NCBI GenBank assembly: GCA_024707305.1
Contig: JANPZZ010000012.1
Coordinates: 1-64,000 of the forward strand
Direction: 5' to 3'
DNA: 64,000 nt
From: Chitinophagaceae bacterium
GTDB taxonomy: Bacteria; Bacteroidota; Bacteroidia; Chitinophagales; Chitinophagaceae
The position numbers were made by a program, and so were the translations under genes. Shown in pieces: positions 37,940-48,111 of this stretch. Numbering within the stretch: the stretch's first letter is position 1; each line of letters begins with the position of its first letter. The notes beneath the pieces are model-generated. The model searched no databases. It worked only from the letters and a program-made list of their open reading frames with translations, and was not told the origin of the DNA.

Positions 37940-39505
37940 ATGAAATACTTAGCTCTGATGTTGGCTTGCGTTTGTGTTATTTCCGTATCCGCACAAACGA
38001 GCGATAGCCCCTACGAAAAAGAACATGGATACAGTGAAGGACTTTGCCGGGTAGAGTACAAAGGCTTGTCTGGGTACATTGATGAACGGAAGAAAGAAGT
38101 CATTGAACTCAAGTACAAAAAAGCGGGTGATTTTGTAGATGGTCTTGCGAAAGTTTCACTCGACGGAAAATTGTTCGGCTACATTAACAAACAGGGTAAA
38201 GTGGTGGTACCACTGGAATATGAAGATTTCATGTGGGGCTTTGTGGATGGTGCAACGCCTGCGAAAAAAAATGGCAAATGGGGATCGGTGAGTGAAAAGG
38301 GGAAAACCCTTATTCCTCATGAATTCGACAACCTGTACTACCATTATGATGGCCTTGCCCTGGCGGTTAAGAAATCCGGTGGAAAAAGAATGTACGGCTT
38401 CGTAGATGAGAAAGGTAAAACGATCGTTCCCTTTATTTATGAAGAAGCCAATACTTTTCAGGAAGACCTGGCCCGCGTACAGAAGGATGGCAAATTTGGT
38501 TTTATTGACAGAAAAGGGAAAGTAGTTATTCCCATTCAATACACCGACTGCCGGGCTTTTTCAGAAGGTTTGGCTGCAGTAAATTCAAATGGGAAATGGG
38601 GCTTTATTGATAAGTCAAATCGTTACGTAATATCTCCTGCTTATGACCGCGTACAAAGTTTTATCGGGGGAGAAGCACAGGTGTTAAAAGGCGGAAAAGC
38701 CTGGTATATTGACAAAACAGGAAAGCAACTTCCGCCGGGCCGTTGGTTATTTGTTTTTACCAAAGGATTAAAAACCGGTGATCAATTCTGGTATCGCGGC
38801 ACCGATCTGGAGGATAAGGCGATAAAGACCAAACTGAATGAAGGGTATCGCTACTATGATGTGGTGCAGAACCAGGATAAACGCGAGTATTTTATTGTAA
38901 TGTCTAAATTCAGTACTTCCTGGCAGTCGGGTATCAACTACCGTTATGATAACGACAAGGCCTGGGAGAAAATTAAAGAAGTTTACAAAGACGGACGCTG
39001 TATCACCAGTCTCTCTTATGGAAAAGACAAGTGGTCGATCATCGCAACGGACCTGGGTCGCAATGCGGGCGAATCTGCAATTACCAATACGATTTTCCCT
39101 GAAACAAGACTCGAAGAATACAGGAAGGAAGGTAAATACATTACTTCGATGGCCCATGGTGATGGAAAGTGGTTTATAGTGGTTCGTAAGGCGCGTTACG
39201 ACGGACAACAGGTTGAAAAATTTTACGGCGGATGGATTCAGAAAACAGTAGACGAGTATAAGAAAAAGGATTATTATGTTACCGCGGTTGCTTCGGAGAA
39301 TGACGATTATTATGTTGTGTTCACAAAAGGTATGGGTATTAAAGAACAGATTTTCCTGTGGGGCGATGATATCCCAATGCGGGAAATTAACCAGTACTGG
39401 GCGAAAGGCTATCAGTCTTATCGCAGTTATTACCTTCCCCGTTATACCACCTTCGACAAATCGGATGATGATGATGACTGGTTTTTTCTTCGAATAGATA
39501 AATAA
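37940..39505 (+). CDS. WG-repeat protein with C-terminal DUF7477-like domain
   Basis: The 521-residue secreted protein has a signal peptide (MKYLALMLACVCVISVSAQ) and seven WG-type repeats (residues about 24-265), with units such as DGKFGFIDRKGKVVIP and NGKWGFIDKSNRYVIS. The second half has four copies of a different beta motif, such as REYFIVMSKFSTSWQSG, DKWSIIATDLGRNAGES and GKWFIVVRKARYDGQQV, which I match to DUF7477. It ends in an Asp-rich tail (KSDDDDDWFFLRIDK). WG proteins are thought to bind ligands or partners at the envelope; no enzymatic residues are seen. The gene is intact. Confidence 0.83.
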   Translation: MKYLALMLACVCVISVSAQTSDSPYEKEHGYSEGLCRVEYKGLSGYIDERKKEVIELKYKKAGDFVDGLAKVSLDGKLFGYINKQGKVVVPLEYEDFMWGFVDGATPAKKNGKWGSVSEKGKTLIPHEFDNLYYHYDGLALAVKKSGGKRMYGFVDEKGKTIVPFIYEEANTFQEDLARVQKDGKFGFIDRKGKVVIPIQYTDCRAFSEGLAAVNSNGKWGFIDKSNRYVISPAYDRVQSFIGGEAQVLKGGKAWYIDKTGKQLPPGRWLFVFTKGLKTGDQFWYRGTDLEDKAIKTKLNEGYRYYDVVQNQDKREYFIVMSKFSTSWQSGINYRYDNDKAWEKIKEVYKDGRCITSLSYGKDKWSIIATDLGRNAGESAITNTIFPETRLEEYRKEGKYITSMAHGDGKWFIVVRKARYDGQQVEKFYGGWIQKTVDEYKKKDYYVTAVASENDDYYVVFTKGMGIKEQIFLWGDDIPMREINQYWAKGYQSYRSYYLPRYTTFDKSDDDDDWFFLRIDK

Positions 39506-39533
39506 AAAGGCGCACATCGTGCGCCTTTTTATT
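39504..39533 (+). terminator. Bidirectional terminator
   Basis: AAAAAGGCGCAC-ATC-GTGCGCCTTTTT lies between the convergent WG-repeat gene and the next hypothetical gene. Confidence 0.9.
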
Positions 39534-39551
39534 TATTTCCTGCGAGAGCAG

Positions 39552-40400
39552 TCATTTCAGTTCGTCGACCCATTTTTTCACAAAAGTTCTTGCGTATTCT
39601 GTCACTTCTTTTCCCGCGCGGAAGCCTTGTTTCCATTCCCGTCTTTTGCTTTCATATGTAGGGTTTACAAATCTCTTTTTACCATATTTTTCTACCAGTT
39701 GCGCATTGTAGTCGATGCCATTCGTGGCTTCGAGCATTTTGTTTAGTTTATCGGCGATAAATAATTTCACATTTTCAGGAAAATCCTGTTTCCAGCGTTT
39801 TATATTTTCCTGGTAACGACGCTCGTCATCTTCCTGCTGGTTTTTTTCACTCGACGCAATGATCTTAAAGGTTTCATGGTTAGGATTCTGATAATCCTTT
39901 AATGTTTGCTTCAGCTGCTCAAGCAGTGGTTGCAAGCCTTTGGCAACGTCGCCCCCAAGTTCTTTCATGCTTTTCTCCAGATCCTTGATCGACTTTTCTG
40001 TTTTTTCAATTTCTTCTTTTTGAATTTCTTTCAGAGAGCGCAGCGGCTTTTTCTCAGGAGCTTCCGGCATCGCGCGTTGACGATGTTCATTGTAGTATTT
40101 CAGGAACTCTGCACCCTGCACGTAGTTTTTGGTGTATTCCAGGAGATCTTTGGCAACTGCCTGGCGATCACCAACTGCAATATTTTTCATGTTTTTTGCC
40201 CCATAATATTGCAGGTAGCCATTCAGGAAACTGGCTTTTATATTATTTGTTCCAGCTTGCTGCGTTATGCCCAGTGCTTTCCAGAAGTCTTCAGCTGTTT
40301 TTTCAACTTTATATGCGGAAAAAGCTACCAGAGTAATAAAGAGTACGGTTGCGGCTACGGCGCTGCGGCCCCACGCTGATAATCTGAACTTCATTTTCAT
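39552..40400 (-). CDS. Hypothetical coiled-coil protein with N-terminal membrane anchor or signal
   Basis: The 282-residue protein (starts at 40400 or 40394) has one hydrophobic segment (AVAATVLFITLVAFSAY), then a Lys/Glu-rich stretch (LKEIQKEEIEKTEKSIKDLE) predicted to be coiled coil, and EKYGKKRFVNPTYESKRREW near the end. I do not recognise a family. It is likely periplasmic or surface-exposed. The gene is intact and diverges from the kinase operon at 40747. Confidence 0.65.
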   Translation of the reverse strand: MKMKFRLSAWGRSAVAATVLFITLVAFSAYKVEKTAEDFWKALGITQQAGTNNIKASFLNGYLQYYGAKNMKNIAVGDRQAVAKDLLEYTKNYVQGAEFLKYYNEHRQRAMPEAPEKKPLRSLKEIQKEEIEKTEKSIKDLEKSMKELGGDVAKGLQPLLEQLKQTLKDYQNPNHETFKIIASSEKNQQEDDERRYQENIKRWKQDFPENVKLFIADKLNKMLEATNGIDYNAQLVEKYGKKRFVNPTYESKRREWKQGFRAGKEVTEYARTFVKKWVDELK

Positions 40401-40746
40401 TCGTTTTAAGGTTAAAAGAGTTTCCACAAATATGAATCTGTTCAGCGCGATGGGCAATGTAGGTTGTGATGACTTGCGATATTTTGTCGCTGAATTGATG
40501 GTAATTCTAACTGGAATTGCGGTAAGGCTGTTTTGGGGGTTAGAAACCGCTCCTTCTCATCCAGGCGGTAAACCAGTGTTGTTAAAAAATATGGAGATAC
40601 AAATACCCCAAACCGGGCGATCTTTTCCCGGGTAAAATGACCGAACAATTCATGGTCTGCTTTCCCCAATTCATTCCCCTAATTACCCAACCCATGAGTA
40701 CCCGGTAAGTGGGATACCAAAAAGGACGTAAATTGCTGAAAGGCAA

Positions 40747-41801
40747 ATGTTAAAATTGTCAGGAAATATTAAACGGACGCTACCCTTAATGTTGCTGGGC
40801 ATCATTCCATTCACGGTTTTGCTCAATTGGATCATTTTTGGCTCAGCTTATTTCTCATCCGCCAGGCTCGGTCTGGCCGGATCGGGCATCACATTCCTGG
40901 TCATTTTCTTTGTTTTCCTGCTTTGCCGCCAAATAATTCTCCTGTTACGCTTGCGTTTTCCTTCCGACGACCAGTTTATTAAAAGGGTATTTATCCAGGT
41001 ACTGCTTTTCCTGCTCATTTCAGGCGTTGTACTGGTAGGTGTGTTCTCGCTTTACCGTTCTATCGGGTTGATAGACAGTCTTTACGAAACAAAACTCACC
41101 TGGGCATTTATCGCTACGGGTATCATCAATATCTTCCTGAGCTTTCTAAATGAAGCGCTGAACGTGCTCGACCGCTGGAATACCGGCCTGAAGGAAACCG
41201 AACAATTAAAACGGACTTATAAACAGGGGCAACTGGTGGGGCTAAAAAGCCAGATCAATCCTCACGTTTTATTCAACAGTTTAAACTCCCTTTCCGGACT
41301 CATCCAGGAGACACAGAAAAGGCCGAACGATTTCTCGACGAAATGAGTAAAGTGTACCGTTACATGCTGCGTAATGAAGAGGAATCGCTCGTGGATTTGT
41401 CAACTGAATTACAATTTATCCGTTCCTATTTCGCACTGTTGAAAGCGCGGTACAATGAAGCCATCGAATGTAAAGTGGAGGTTTGGGATGAGGATCTGGA
41501 AAGAAGGTTACCGCCTCTAAGCCTCCAGATCATCATTGAGAATGCGCTTTTTCAAAACCGCGTGAGTAAAGATAGTCCGCTTGTGATCCGGATTCAGTCG
41601 GTAAATGGCGGGGCTCTCGTCATCAGCAACAATATCCAACCAAAGCTTATCACCGACCCGTCGGATTTTGAAGCGGGATTGGATATTCTCGTTAAGAAGT
41701 ACCAGTTGATGAACCAGCCTCCGGTGGACATTAAAGAAGAGGACGGGTTTAGGAAAATCCGACTGCCATTTATTACGCAAACTGAGGAGGTGCTGTTATG
41801 A
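40747..41801 (+). CDS. LytS-type sensor histidine kinase with worn ATP site, one frameshift
   Basis: The protein has four hydrophobic segments (residues about 12-150) and then the His_kinase domain: LKSQINPHVLFNSLNSLSGL, carrying the phospho-acceptor His. The frame breaks near 41325 (A4 run) and continues as EKAERFLDEMSKVYRYML. The ATPase part is eroded: the N box is ENALFQNR instead of ENAVKHN, and the G-box region reads FEAGLDILVKKYQLM instead of GIGLxNIxxRL. The joined length is about 351 residues. It may be a pseudokinase partner of the next gene, which overlaps it by 4 bp (ATGA). Confidence 0.78.
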
Positions 41802-42903
41802 CGTTGTTTAAACGTGCCACCCGGGTGCAGCTCTATTCATTTCTGCTCTCCATGCCGCTGATTGGGCTGGCGTTGAATCATATTCTTTATGGTCACCGCA
41901 TCTTCCAGGATTATCGTGTATGGCTGGTTTCGTTTCCCATATTGTGGGTGTTGGGTATGGTGACCTGGTATTCGCATGTTCTTTACGACAACAGTATACA
42001 GCAAAAATATCCGAACATAGAGCAGGGGCGTAAAAGGATTTTCCTGAAAAGCCTGGTCATGATTTTGGTGATGACGCCTGCAGTGCTCATCATCTTCCTG
42101 ATTTACGACTGGTTTGGTATCCTGGGATATTCATTGCGTGCAGACCACCTGAAATATGGAATGCTGGTAGGGTTTTCTGTAAACCTGGTATTCCTTACAC
42201 TGTGGGAAGTGCTGTACCTGATGGAAAAATATAAGGAAAACCTGGCCGAAAGGGAGATTTTGAAACAGATGTCGCTACAGCAGGAATTTGACGTATTGAA
42301 AAGCCAGGTGAATCCGCATTTCCTTTTTAATTGTTTTAATACGCTCTCGTCACTGATTGCCGAAGACCCGCAAAGGGCTGATTCTTTTCTGAATGAACTG
42401 AGCAAAGTTTACCGATACCTGCTTCGCAATAACGAGAGCAGTTTGTCCACCCTCGAGAATGAGTTGAAATTTATTGATTCTTATATCAAGTTGTTGAAAA
42501 CGCGCCATGGCGATGCGGTACAGTTTCAACTGGAGATTGATAAACGTTATGATCATTACCTCCTGCCTTCGTTGAGCCTTCAATTATTGGTGGAAAATGC
42601 GGTGAAGCACAACGTGCTTTCAAAAACAAACCGCTAATGATTGATATTTTTACCACCGCTGCTAATCGCCTGGTAGTAAGTAATAATTTGCAGCGCCGTA
42701 CAAAAAAAGGGCCTTCAAATAAAATAGGATTGGATAATATTCGCACAAAATATGAGATATTGCGCCAGCGTGGATTCCAGGTAATGGAAGACAGCAAGTC
42801 TTTTACCGTGGTATTGCCACTGATCTGGGACAATTCACTGAGCCATGAGTGGGCTGGCAGCCGGACCGACCGCGGAAAGAACCCAATTAAATTTACAAAC
42901 TAA
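41798..42903 (+). CDS. LytS-type sensor histidine kinase, one frameshift
   Basis: The protein has four hydrophobic segments and then LKSQVNPHFLFNCFNTLSSL (phospho-acceptor His), SLQLLVENAVKHN (canonical N box) and, after a break near 42632, LMIDIFTTAANRLVVSNN and NKIGLDNIRTKYE (canonical G box). The joined length is about 368 residues. All catalytic boxes are present, unlike the preceding gene. It should phosphorylate the LytTR regulator that starts 11 bp downstream. The signal is unknown. Confidence 0.86.
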
Positions 42904-42914
42904 ACCACCTGCAT

Positions 42915-43697
42915 ATGAAAATACTAATTGTAGAAGACGAAGAACTGGCGGTAAAAAAGATCACGAAAACCCTGGCAGCTGTAGATGCAGATGCTGAAGT
43001 GGTTGGCGTGGCCGACAGCATTGTTGCCGCTGTAAGCTGGCTGGAAAGCAAGCCTGCGCCGGATCTGATTCTGATGGATATCGAACTTTCAGATGGACAA
43101 AGTTTTGAAATTTTCAACCGCGTTACTATTAAGTCGCCGGTAATCTTTACTACTTCCTACGATGAATATGCGTTGAAAGCTTTTAAAGTAAATAGCGTCG
43201 ACTACCTGTTGAAGCCCATTCAAAAGGAAGACCTTGCCGCCGCACTGGAAAAGCTGGGCAACCTGAAAGATATCTACCAGAAGACGCCACCGCCGGCCGC
43301 TACCATGAGTATCGACAGCCTGGTGAAAGAGTTGCAGCAAAAACTGCAGCCCCGCGAATACCGCAAACGTTTCCTCGTACGTCATGCGCAAAAGCTGGTA
43401 TCTATCGATACCGACGAAATTGCTTATTTCTTTAGCGATGGCCGTCTCAACTTTTTTAAGACATTCGACAACCGCAAGTTTGTCGTTGACTATACCATGG
43501 ATGAACTGGAAGAGATGCTGGACCCCACACGCTATTTCCGCATCAGCCGCTCATTTTATATCTCTGTAAATAGTGTTGACCAGATCCACGACTATTTTGG
43601 CAACCGCCTTTTATTACATCTTAAACCCGCAGTAGATAAAGAAAGCATTGTGAGCCGGGAAAAAGTTACGGACTTTAAGAAATGGATGGGGAAGTAA
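42915..43697 (+). CDS. LytTR-family response regulator
   Basis: The 260-residue protein has a receiver domain (MKILIVEDEELAVKKITKTL, phospho-acceptor Asp in DLILMDIELSDG at about residue 56, Lys in VDYLLKPIQ) and a C-terminal LytTR DNA-binding domain (KRFLVRHAQKLVSIDTDEIA, RYFRISRSFYISVNSVDQ). It is the output gene of the two-kinase operon. A terminator follows at 43818-43848. The gene is intact. Confidence 0.92.
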   Translation: MKILIVEDEELAVKKITKTLAAVDADAEVVGVADSIVAAVSWLESKPAPDLILMDIELSDGQSFEIFNRVTIKSPVIFTTSYDEYALKAFKVNSVDYLLKPIQKEDLAAALEKLGNLKDIYQKTPPPAATMSIDSLVKELQQKLQPREYRKRFLVRHAQKLVSIDTDEIAYFFSDGRLNFFKTFDNRKFVVDYTMDELEEMLDPTRYFRISRSFYISVNSVDQIHDYFGNRLLLHLKPAVDKESIVSREKVTDFKKWMGK

Positions 43698-43702
43698 GAG
43701 AG

Positions 43703-43800
43703 AGCATGTGAAAATGTGAAAATGAGGAAAATGAGGAAATGAGGAAATACGTAGAGAATGTGGTAATATGCCAGTGTGATAATGTGACAATTTGCGAGAA
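43703..43800. repeat. ATGTGAAA / ATGAGGAA word repeats
   Basis: Degenerate 8-9 bp words based on ATGTGAAA and ATGAGGAA run from 43703 to about 43755, followed by AATGTGGTAAT-like words. The inverse complement lies at 43860-43893 on the other side of the terminator, so the two blocks could pair. Confidence 0.7.
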
Positions 43801-43817
43801 TGAATGGAAAAAATTAG

Positions 43818-43848
43818 AAAAGTCCGCCCTTTGAGGCGGACTTTTTTA
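43818..43848 (+). terminator. Terminator of the LytS-LytTR operon
   Basis: The stem AAAAGTCCGCC / GGCGGACTTTT is followed by T6. It sits between inverted word-repeat blocks. Confidence 0.88.
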
Positions 43849-43859
43849 TCGAGCATTTT

Positions 43860-43928
43860 AAATATTTTCACATTTCCTCATTTTCTCATTTCCATATTTG
43901 CTTTCACGTTTGCCGTTTGCCGTTTGCA
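43860..43928. repeat. Inverted word repeats followed by GTTTGCC heptamers
   Basis: TTTTCACATTTCCTCATTTT (43866 onward) is the inverse of the block at 43703-43755. From 43908 there are GTTTGCC, GTTTGCC and a partial copy, with the TTTCAC flank seen at 7080 and (inverted) 28050. Confidence 0.75.
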
Positions 43929-43937
43929 GCCTCTCGC

Positions 43938-46900
43938 TCATTTCACCGGCACCAAAACCACAATTGCAATTCCATTCTTATCATACTGAATATCCGACTC
44001 TCCATCCAGTGCAAGTGTACGGTCGTGGATAGTTTGAATGATGGTTTCAATCTCTGCGATATTCTCATCCAGTTGTGCGGTGCTATCCTGCAGTTTGAGC
44101 GATAGTTTATTGCGGAATAAATCAATTTGCACAAGTGTATTTTTTTCCTCCCGCATATTGAGTGATCAGCCGAATTCCTTCTTTATAGATCAGGAAAAAT
44201 TCGTGGCGCGTTTTCATGCTGAGACGCAGCTTCTGAATTTTTTTATCTACGATCAACTCGATATTGGCTGCATGTCGGTTTCTCAGGGCATCGGTAAATT
44301 CCATCATACGCAGCAGGGTTTTTTCGATGCTGTCATTTTCAGGGTCGATGCTCCAAAGAATGTCATCCATGGCAATAATCATACTATGACTCTTCGCACT
44401 GATTTGGTCGATATATTCCTTACTGCGGTCGATATCTTTATCGGCTTTGATTTTTGCCATTTCTCCCAGCAGGTTAATATTGCTGAGGGTGGTGGTTACA
44501 TCCGCGTGCAGGTTATTGGCAATCTCTGAACGAACGCGTTGCAGTTCCTTCATCCTCCTGATGCGTTCACGATCGATCCAGTAAAGGATGCTTGCTCCAA
44601 ACAATAACAACAGACCATAAAACCACCAGGTTTGCCAGAACTGGGGGGAAGATCTTTATTGTCATTTGTGTAACATGCAGGCTTTCCTTTCCATCCGCAT
44701 CTTCGGCTTTAACCATAAACTGGTAGTCGCCGGGTGGGAGATAGGTGTATACTGCCTGGTTGTTTTTATCGGCAATCTTCCAGTCATCGTCCACGCCCTT
44801 CAACCGATACCGAATGAGGTAGGCACCGGCGTAACTGAGGCCTGAGAATTCAATCGTAAGTGAATTTTGCTTCGGTGTTAACTCTACCCGGTTCAGTCTC
44901 ATTAAAGAATCAACCAGCAGGTATTTGTCAAATACTTTAAACCCGGTAATCGTTACCGGTGGCGCCATGTTGTTGATTTTAACATCACGTGGCCGAAAAA
45001 CAGTGAACTGGTTGTCGGCGCCAAACAACATGCGACCATCGGGAAGTTTATAACTGGCAGCCAGCATAAATCGATCGTCGGATATACCATCCATACGATT
45101 AAAAAGTACGAAGATCCGGTTGTTGATATTCGCACGATAAAGGCCTTGGGTGCCCGACAACCACACATATCCACTTTCATTGTCTTTTTCAACCGACATC
45201 ACCGCACCGGCAATTGTATTCTCATTGCCGATGGTTCGGATATTTTTCGTAATACGGTTGAAAACATGAAGTGATGTTCCGCCCGACATGATCATGGTGG
45301 TATCGTTGTACTCCATTACGTGGTGTACATGCAGGAAGGAAGTATAATTACCGTCTTTGTCAATTGCCGGAAGCGTAAGTAAAATTTTGTCGTTGGTAGG
45401 GTCAATCACAAACACTCCGTAACCCGAGGTGGCTACCCAAATGTATCCTTTACTATCTTCATAAATTTTGCCAATTGAACAATCCGGTATTTCTGTAATC
45501 TTGGAAACACCGTCGGCGAAGCGTTTGCTTCCTTCACGGGCCGACCATTTGTACAAACCAATTCCCTGCATCCCGATCCAGAGATTACCAAAGCGGTCTT
45601 CTTCCAACTGCCGTACCGTTTTCGATTTTAACAATGGCGGATCATGAAGTGTATATCGTTTCTCTTTGAGATTGTATTGCCCAATGCCGGGTTGCTGTGC
45701 CATCCAGATGGTATATCCATCACGACTTAACTTCATATCCCAGGCAGTAAAGTCAGATTTCTCATCGATGCCGGGAAGTGCCAGAGGTTTTTCGTGGAAA
45801 GCAGAATCATATCTGTAAAGCCCATCCGCCCAGGTTCCTGCGAGGATGTCGCCGTCTGGTAAACGGAGAAAAAGACATTACGCCGCCTTTGCCGGGCAGG
45901 TTGGTGCGACGGTTCACATGCCTGATATTGGTAAAAAATTGTTCGGAAGGTGCAAAGCGATAGAGGCCATTGTTAGTGGTGGCTACCCAGATATTTGCGT
46001 CATTGAATCTTCACAAATTGACGGCACTTTTTCGTAAACGATACTCTGCTCATTAATGTATCCATTGTAAACAAGCTGAAATCGATTTTCTTTTTCAATA
46101 TACTGCGCAAAAACATTCAGTCCTTTAATCCAGATGGTGCCATCCTTTTGCTGCATGTATCCATTGGTTTCGTAATAGCTTTTTATTACATCGTGGAAAT
46201 GATACTGGCGCAGGATGAATTTCTTTTGGCGGAGATCGAAACAATTAATCAGTGGAATGCCAGGCCCCCATACATCGTACCAAAGACGCCCGTTGCGATC
46301 GAAGAAAAGGTTGTATGCCGAATAGCTGTCATACTGATTCAGGATAGCTTCTTTTTCGGTATTGTTGCCAGCGTAACTGTATTGATTGGTGCGCGAATTA
46401 TAAATTACAAGGCCAAGATTGGTTCCGATCCAGTATTTGCCGGCTGAAGGCTGGTATGCGATATCGATCGGTTTTCTTTCTCCCGGAATGCGAAACGGAT
46501 TGCCATCCGGATTAAATTCCCTTTTCTTCTTATCCCAGGTAATGTATTCCAGGTTGGCCGCAATCAGGAAGATATTACCATTATCATCTTTCACCAGTTT
46601 TTTAACAGCCATCTTATGATGCTGTTGCCTGAACACAAGTGGAATATTGGTAAACTCCAGACGACGAGGATCGAGTAGTGCAACCTGACCGTCGCCACAA
46701 AGTACCCAGATCAGTCCTTCCTGGCCTTTCATCAACTGTTGTATATAGTTTGCAGGAATCGACCGGGGATTGTTTCTGTCGTGGCGGAAAGTGATAAAAC
46801 GGGAGCCGTCATAGCGTTGAAGGCCATTATTGGTACCTACCCAAACAAAACCATCATCGTCATGCAACACGGCCGAGGCTTCATTGCTGATCAAACCTTC

Positions 46901-47068
46901 AGCAGCACCGTAATGGGTGAAGGAGTACTGCCTGCTGTCCTGGGCAGTTGTCCCAGTAAAACTCAGCACGAAGCTGAAAAAGATCAAAAACTGTTTGGTG
47001 TGCACGGGTAATGCGCTTGATTTTTCAAATATACCTATTGCTGCATCAAAATGCCAGTTCCGGTACAT
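43938..47068 (-). CDS. Propeller-sensor histidine kinase-like protein with degenerate ATPase domain, several frameshifts
   Basis: One gene of about 1040 codons is readable in pieces: signal/TM (KQFLIFFSFVLSFTGTTA), Reg_prop propeller blades (DDDGFVWVGTNNGLQRYDGS, DRFGNLWIGMQGIGLYKW, DSKGYIWVATSGYGVFVIDP), a Y_Y_Y domain (YRLKGVDDDWKIADKNNQAV), a membrane segment (WWFYGLLLLFGASILYWI) and a HisKA_3-like helix with IANNLHADVTTTLSNINLLG. The ATPase part that follows lacks standard N, D and G boxes. Frame changes occur near 45980, in 45740-45980, near 44640 and near 44150. It diverges from hemerythrin. Likely a two-component sensor or pseudokinase. Confidence 0.78.
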
Positions 47069-47254
47069 GAACTGCCTTAACCAGCGATGAATTGTATTGC
47101 AGGGCCGGTGAATTGTGAAAGAATCTGAAGATGTTTTTCATTTCAGGCAACAAATTCTTCAACTAATCCGCTTACACTTTGGAACTGCTGCCAGCCTTTG
47201 CAATTTTGTCGGGAAGATACAACGAAACAGTAGTTTCCAAAATCAGGGTTTAAC

Positions 47255-47941
47255 ATGAGATATAATCTTTTTCATCAGGTACACCAGGGCTTGCGATCAT
47301 TATTATACCAAACAGCATTAGAAGTGCAGCATACCGATTTTTTGCAAACCGACGAAGCAGGGCAGGCACTCGAATTACTGCAAATGGTAACAAAGCTTTT
47401 TGATCGCCACGCACATACGGAAGACAATTATATTTTCCCGCTGGTAAAAACCTACGAACCCTCGGTAATAGACGCATTCGAGCAGGAGCACGCAAAAGAT
47501 CGGTTATTATCCATGTTACTCATCGAGTCGATGAAACTCTATGCAGATGCTGATACGGGTGAACAAAGACGGGAGGCGGGGAGAATGATTCAATCGGCCT
47601 ACAACAAATTCCTGGTGTTTAACCTGGAACATATGCTGAAGGAAGAGGAAGTACTGAACCCGATTATTTGGCATTATTATAGCGACGACGAGCTGCATAA
47701 AGTAACAGGAACCATCATCCAGGAAACGCCGGCGGCACTTATGCAATCTTTTAACGAGTGTATATGCAACGGTCTGAACAATGCAGAAATCAGTCAATGG
47801 TTGAAAACTGTTGAGCAGCAGGCGCCCGACGAGGTGTTTTTGCAACTTTGCCAAACGGCCGAACAGGAATTGCCGGCCGGTCGCTGGAGAAAAGTGTTGA
47901 ACAGGATGACAGAAGGGGGAGGTTGTGTGAGTGTGATATGA
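47255..47941 (+). CDS. Hemerythrin-domain (HHE) protein
   Basis: The 228-residue protein has hemerythrin-like helices with metal-ligand patterns HQVHQGLRSLL, RHAHTEDNYIFPLVK, EQEHAKD and FNLEHMLKEEEVLNPIIW. These His/Glu residues should bind a diiron centre that senses or scavenges O2 or NO. It is cytoplasmic, with no signal peptide. The C-terminal GGGCVSVI carries one Cys. The gene is intact and followed by a tiny ORF and an NmrA-like gene. Confidence 0.85.
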   Translation: MRYNLFHQVHQGLRSLLYQTALEVQHTDFLQTDEAGQALELLQMVTKLFDRHAHTEDNYIFPLVKTYEPSVIDAFEQEHAKDRLLSMLLIESMKLYADADTGEQRREAGRMIQSAYNKFLVFNLEHMLKEEEVLNPIIWHYYSDDELHKVTGTIIQETPAALMQSFNECICNGLNNAEISQWLKTVEQQAPDEVFLQLCQTAEQELPAGRWRKVLNRMTEGGGCVSVI

Positions 47942-47984
47942 ACGCATAAAAATCAACATCACAATAATCACTAAAACGAATAGT

Positions 47985-48077
47985 ATGAAACACCTTATCT
48001 GGCTTTTTCTCGCTTTGATTATCGGCGAAAGATGGATGAGCAGGTTGACTAAGGAGAATATCCACAGTATTCTTTAA
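47985..48077 (+). CDS. Possible 30-residue membrane peptide
   Basis: An ATG frame encodes MKHLIWLFLALIIGERWMSR and ten more residues. It has one hydrophobic helix and a basic C-terminal half, typical of small membrane peptides. It lies in the 170-bp gap between hemerythrin and NmrA-like genes. No Shine-Dalgarno is obvious, as is usual in Bacteroidota. Coding status is uncertain. Confidence 0.35.
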   Translation: MKHLIWLFLALIIGERWMSRLTKENIHSIL

Positions 48078-48111
48078 TTTGCCAGCTCCTGTATACCGGG
48101 ATAAATAATAC

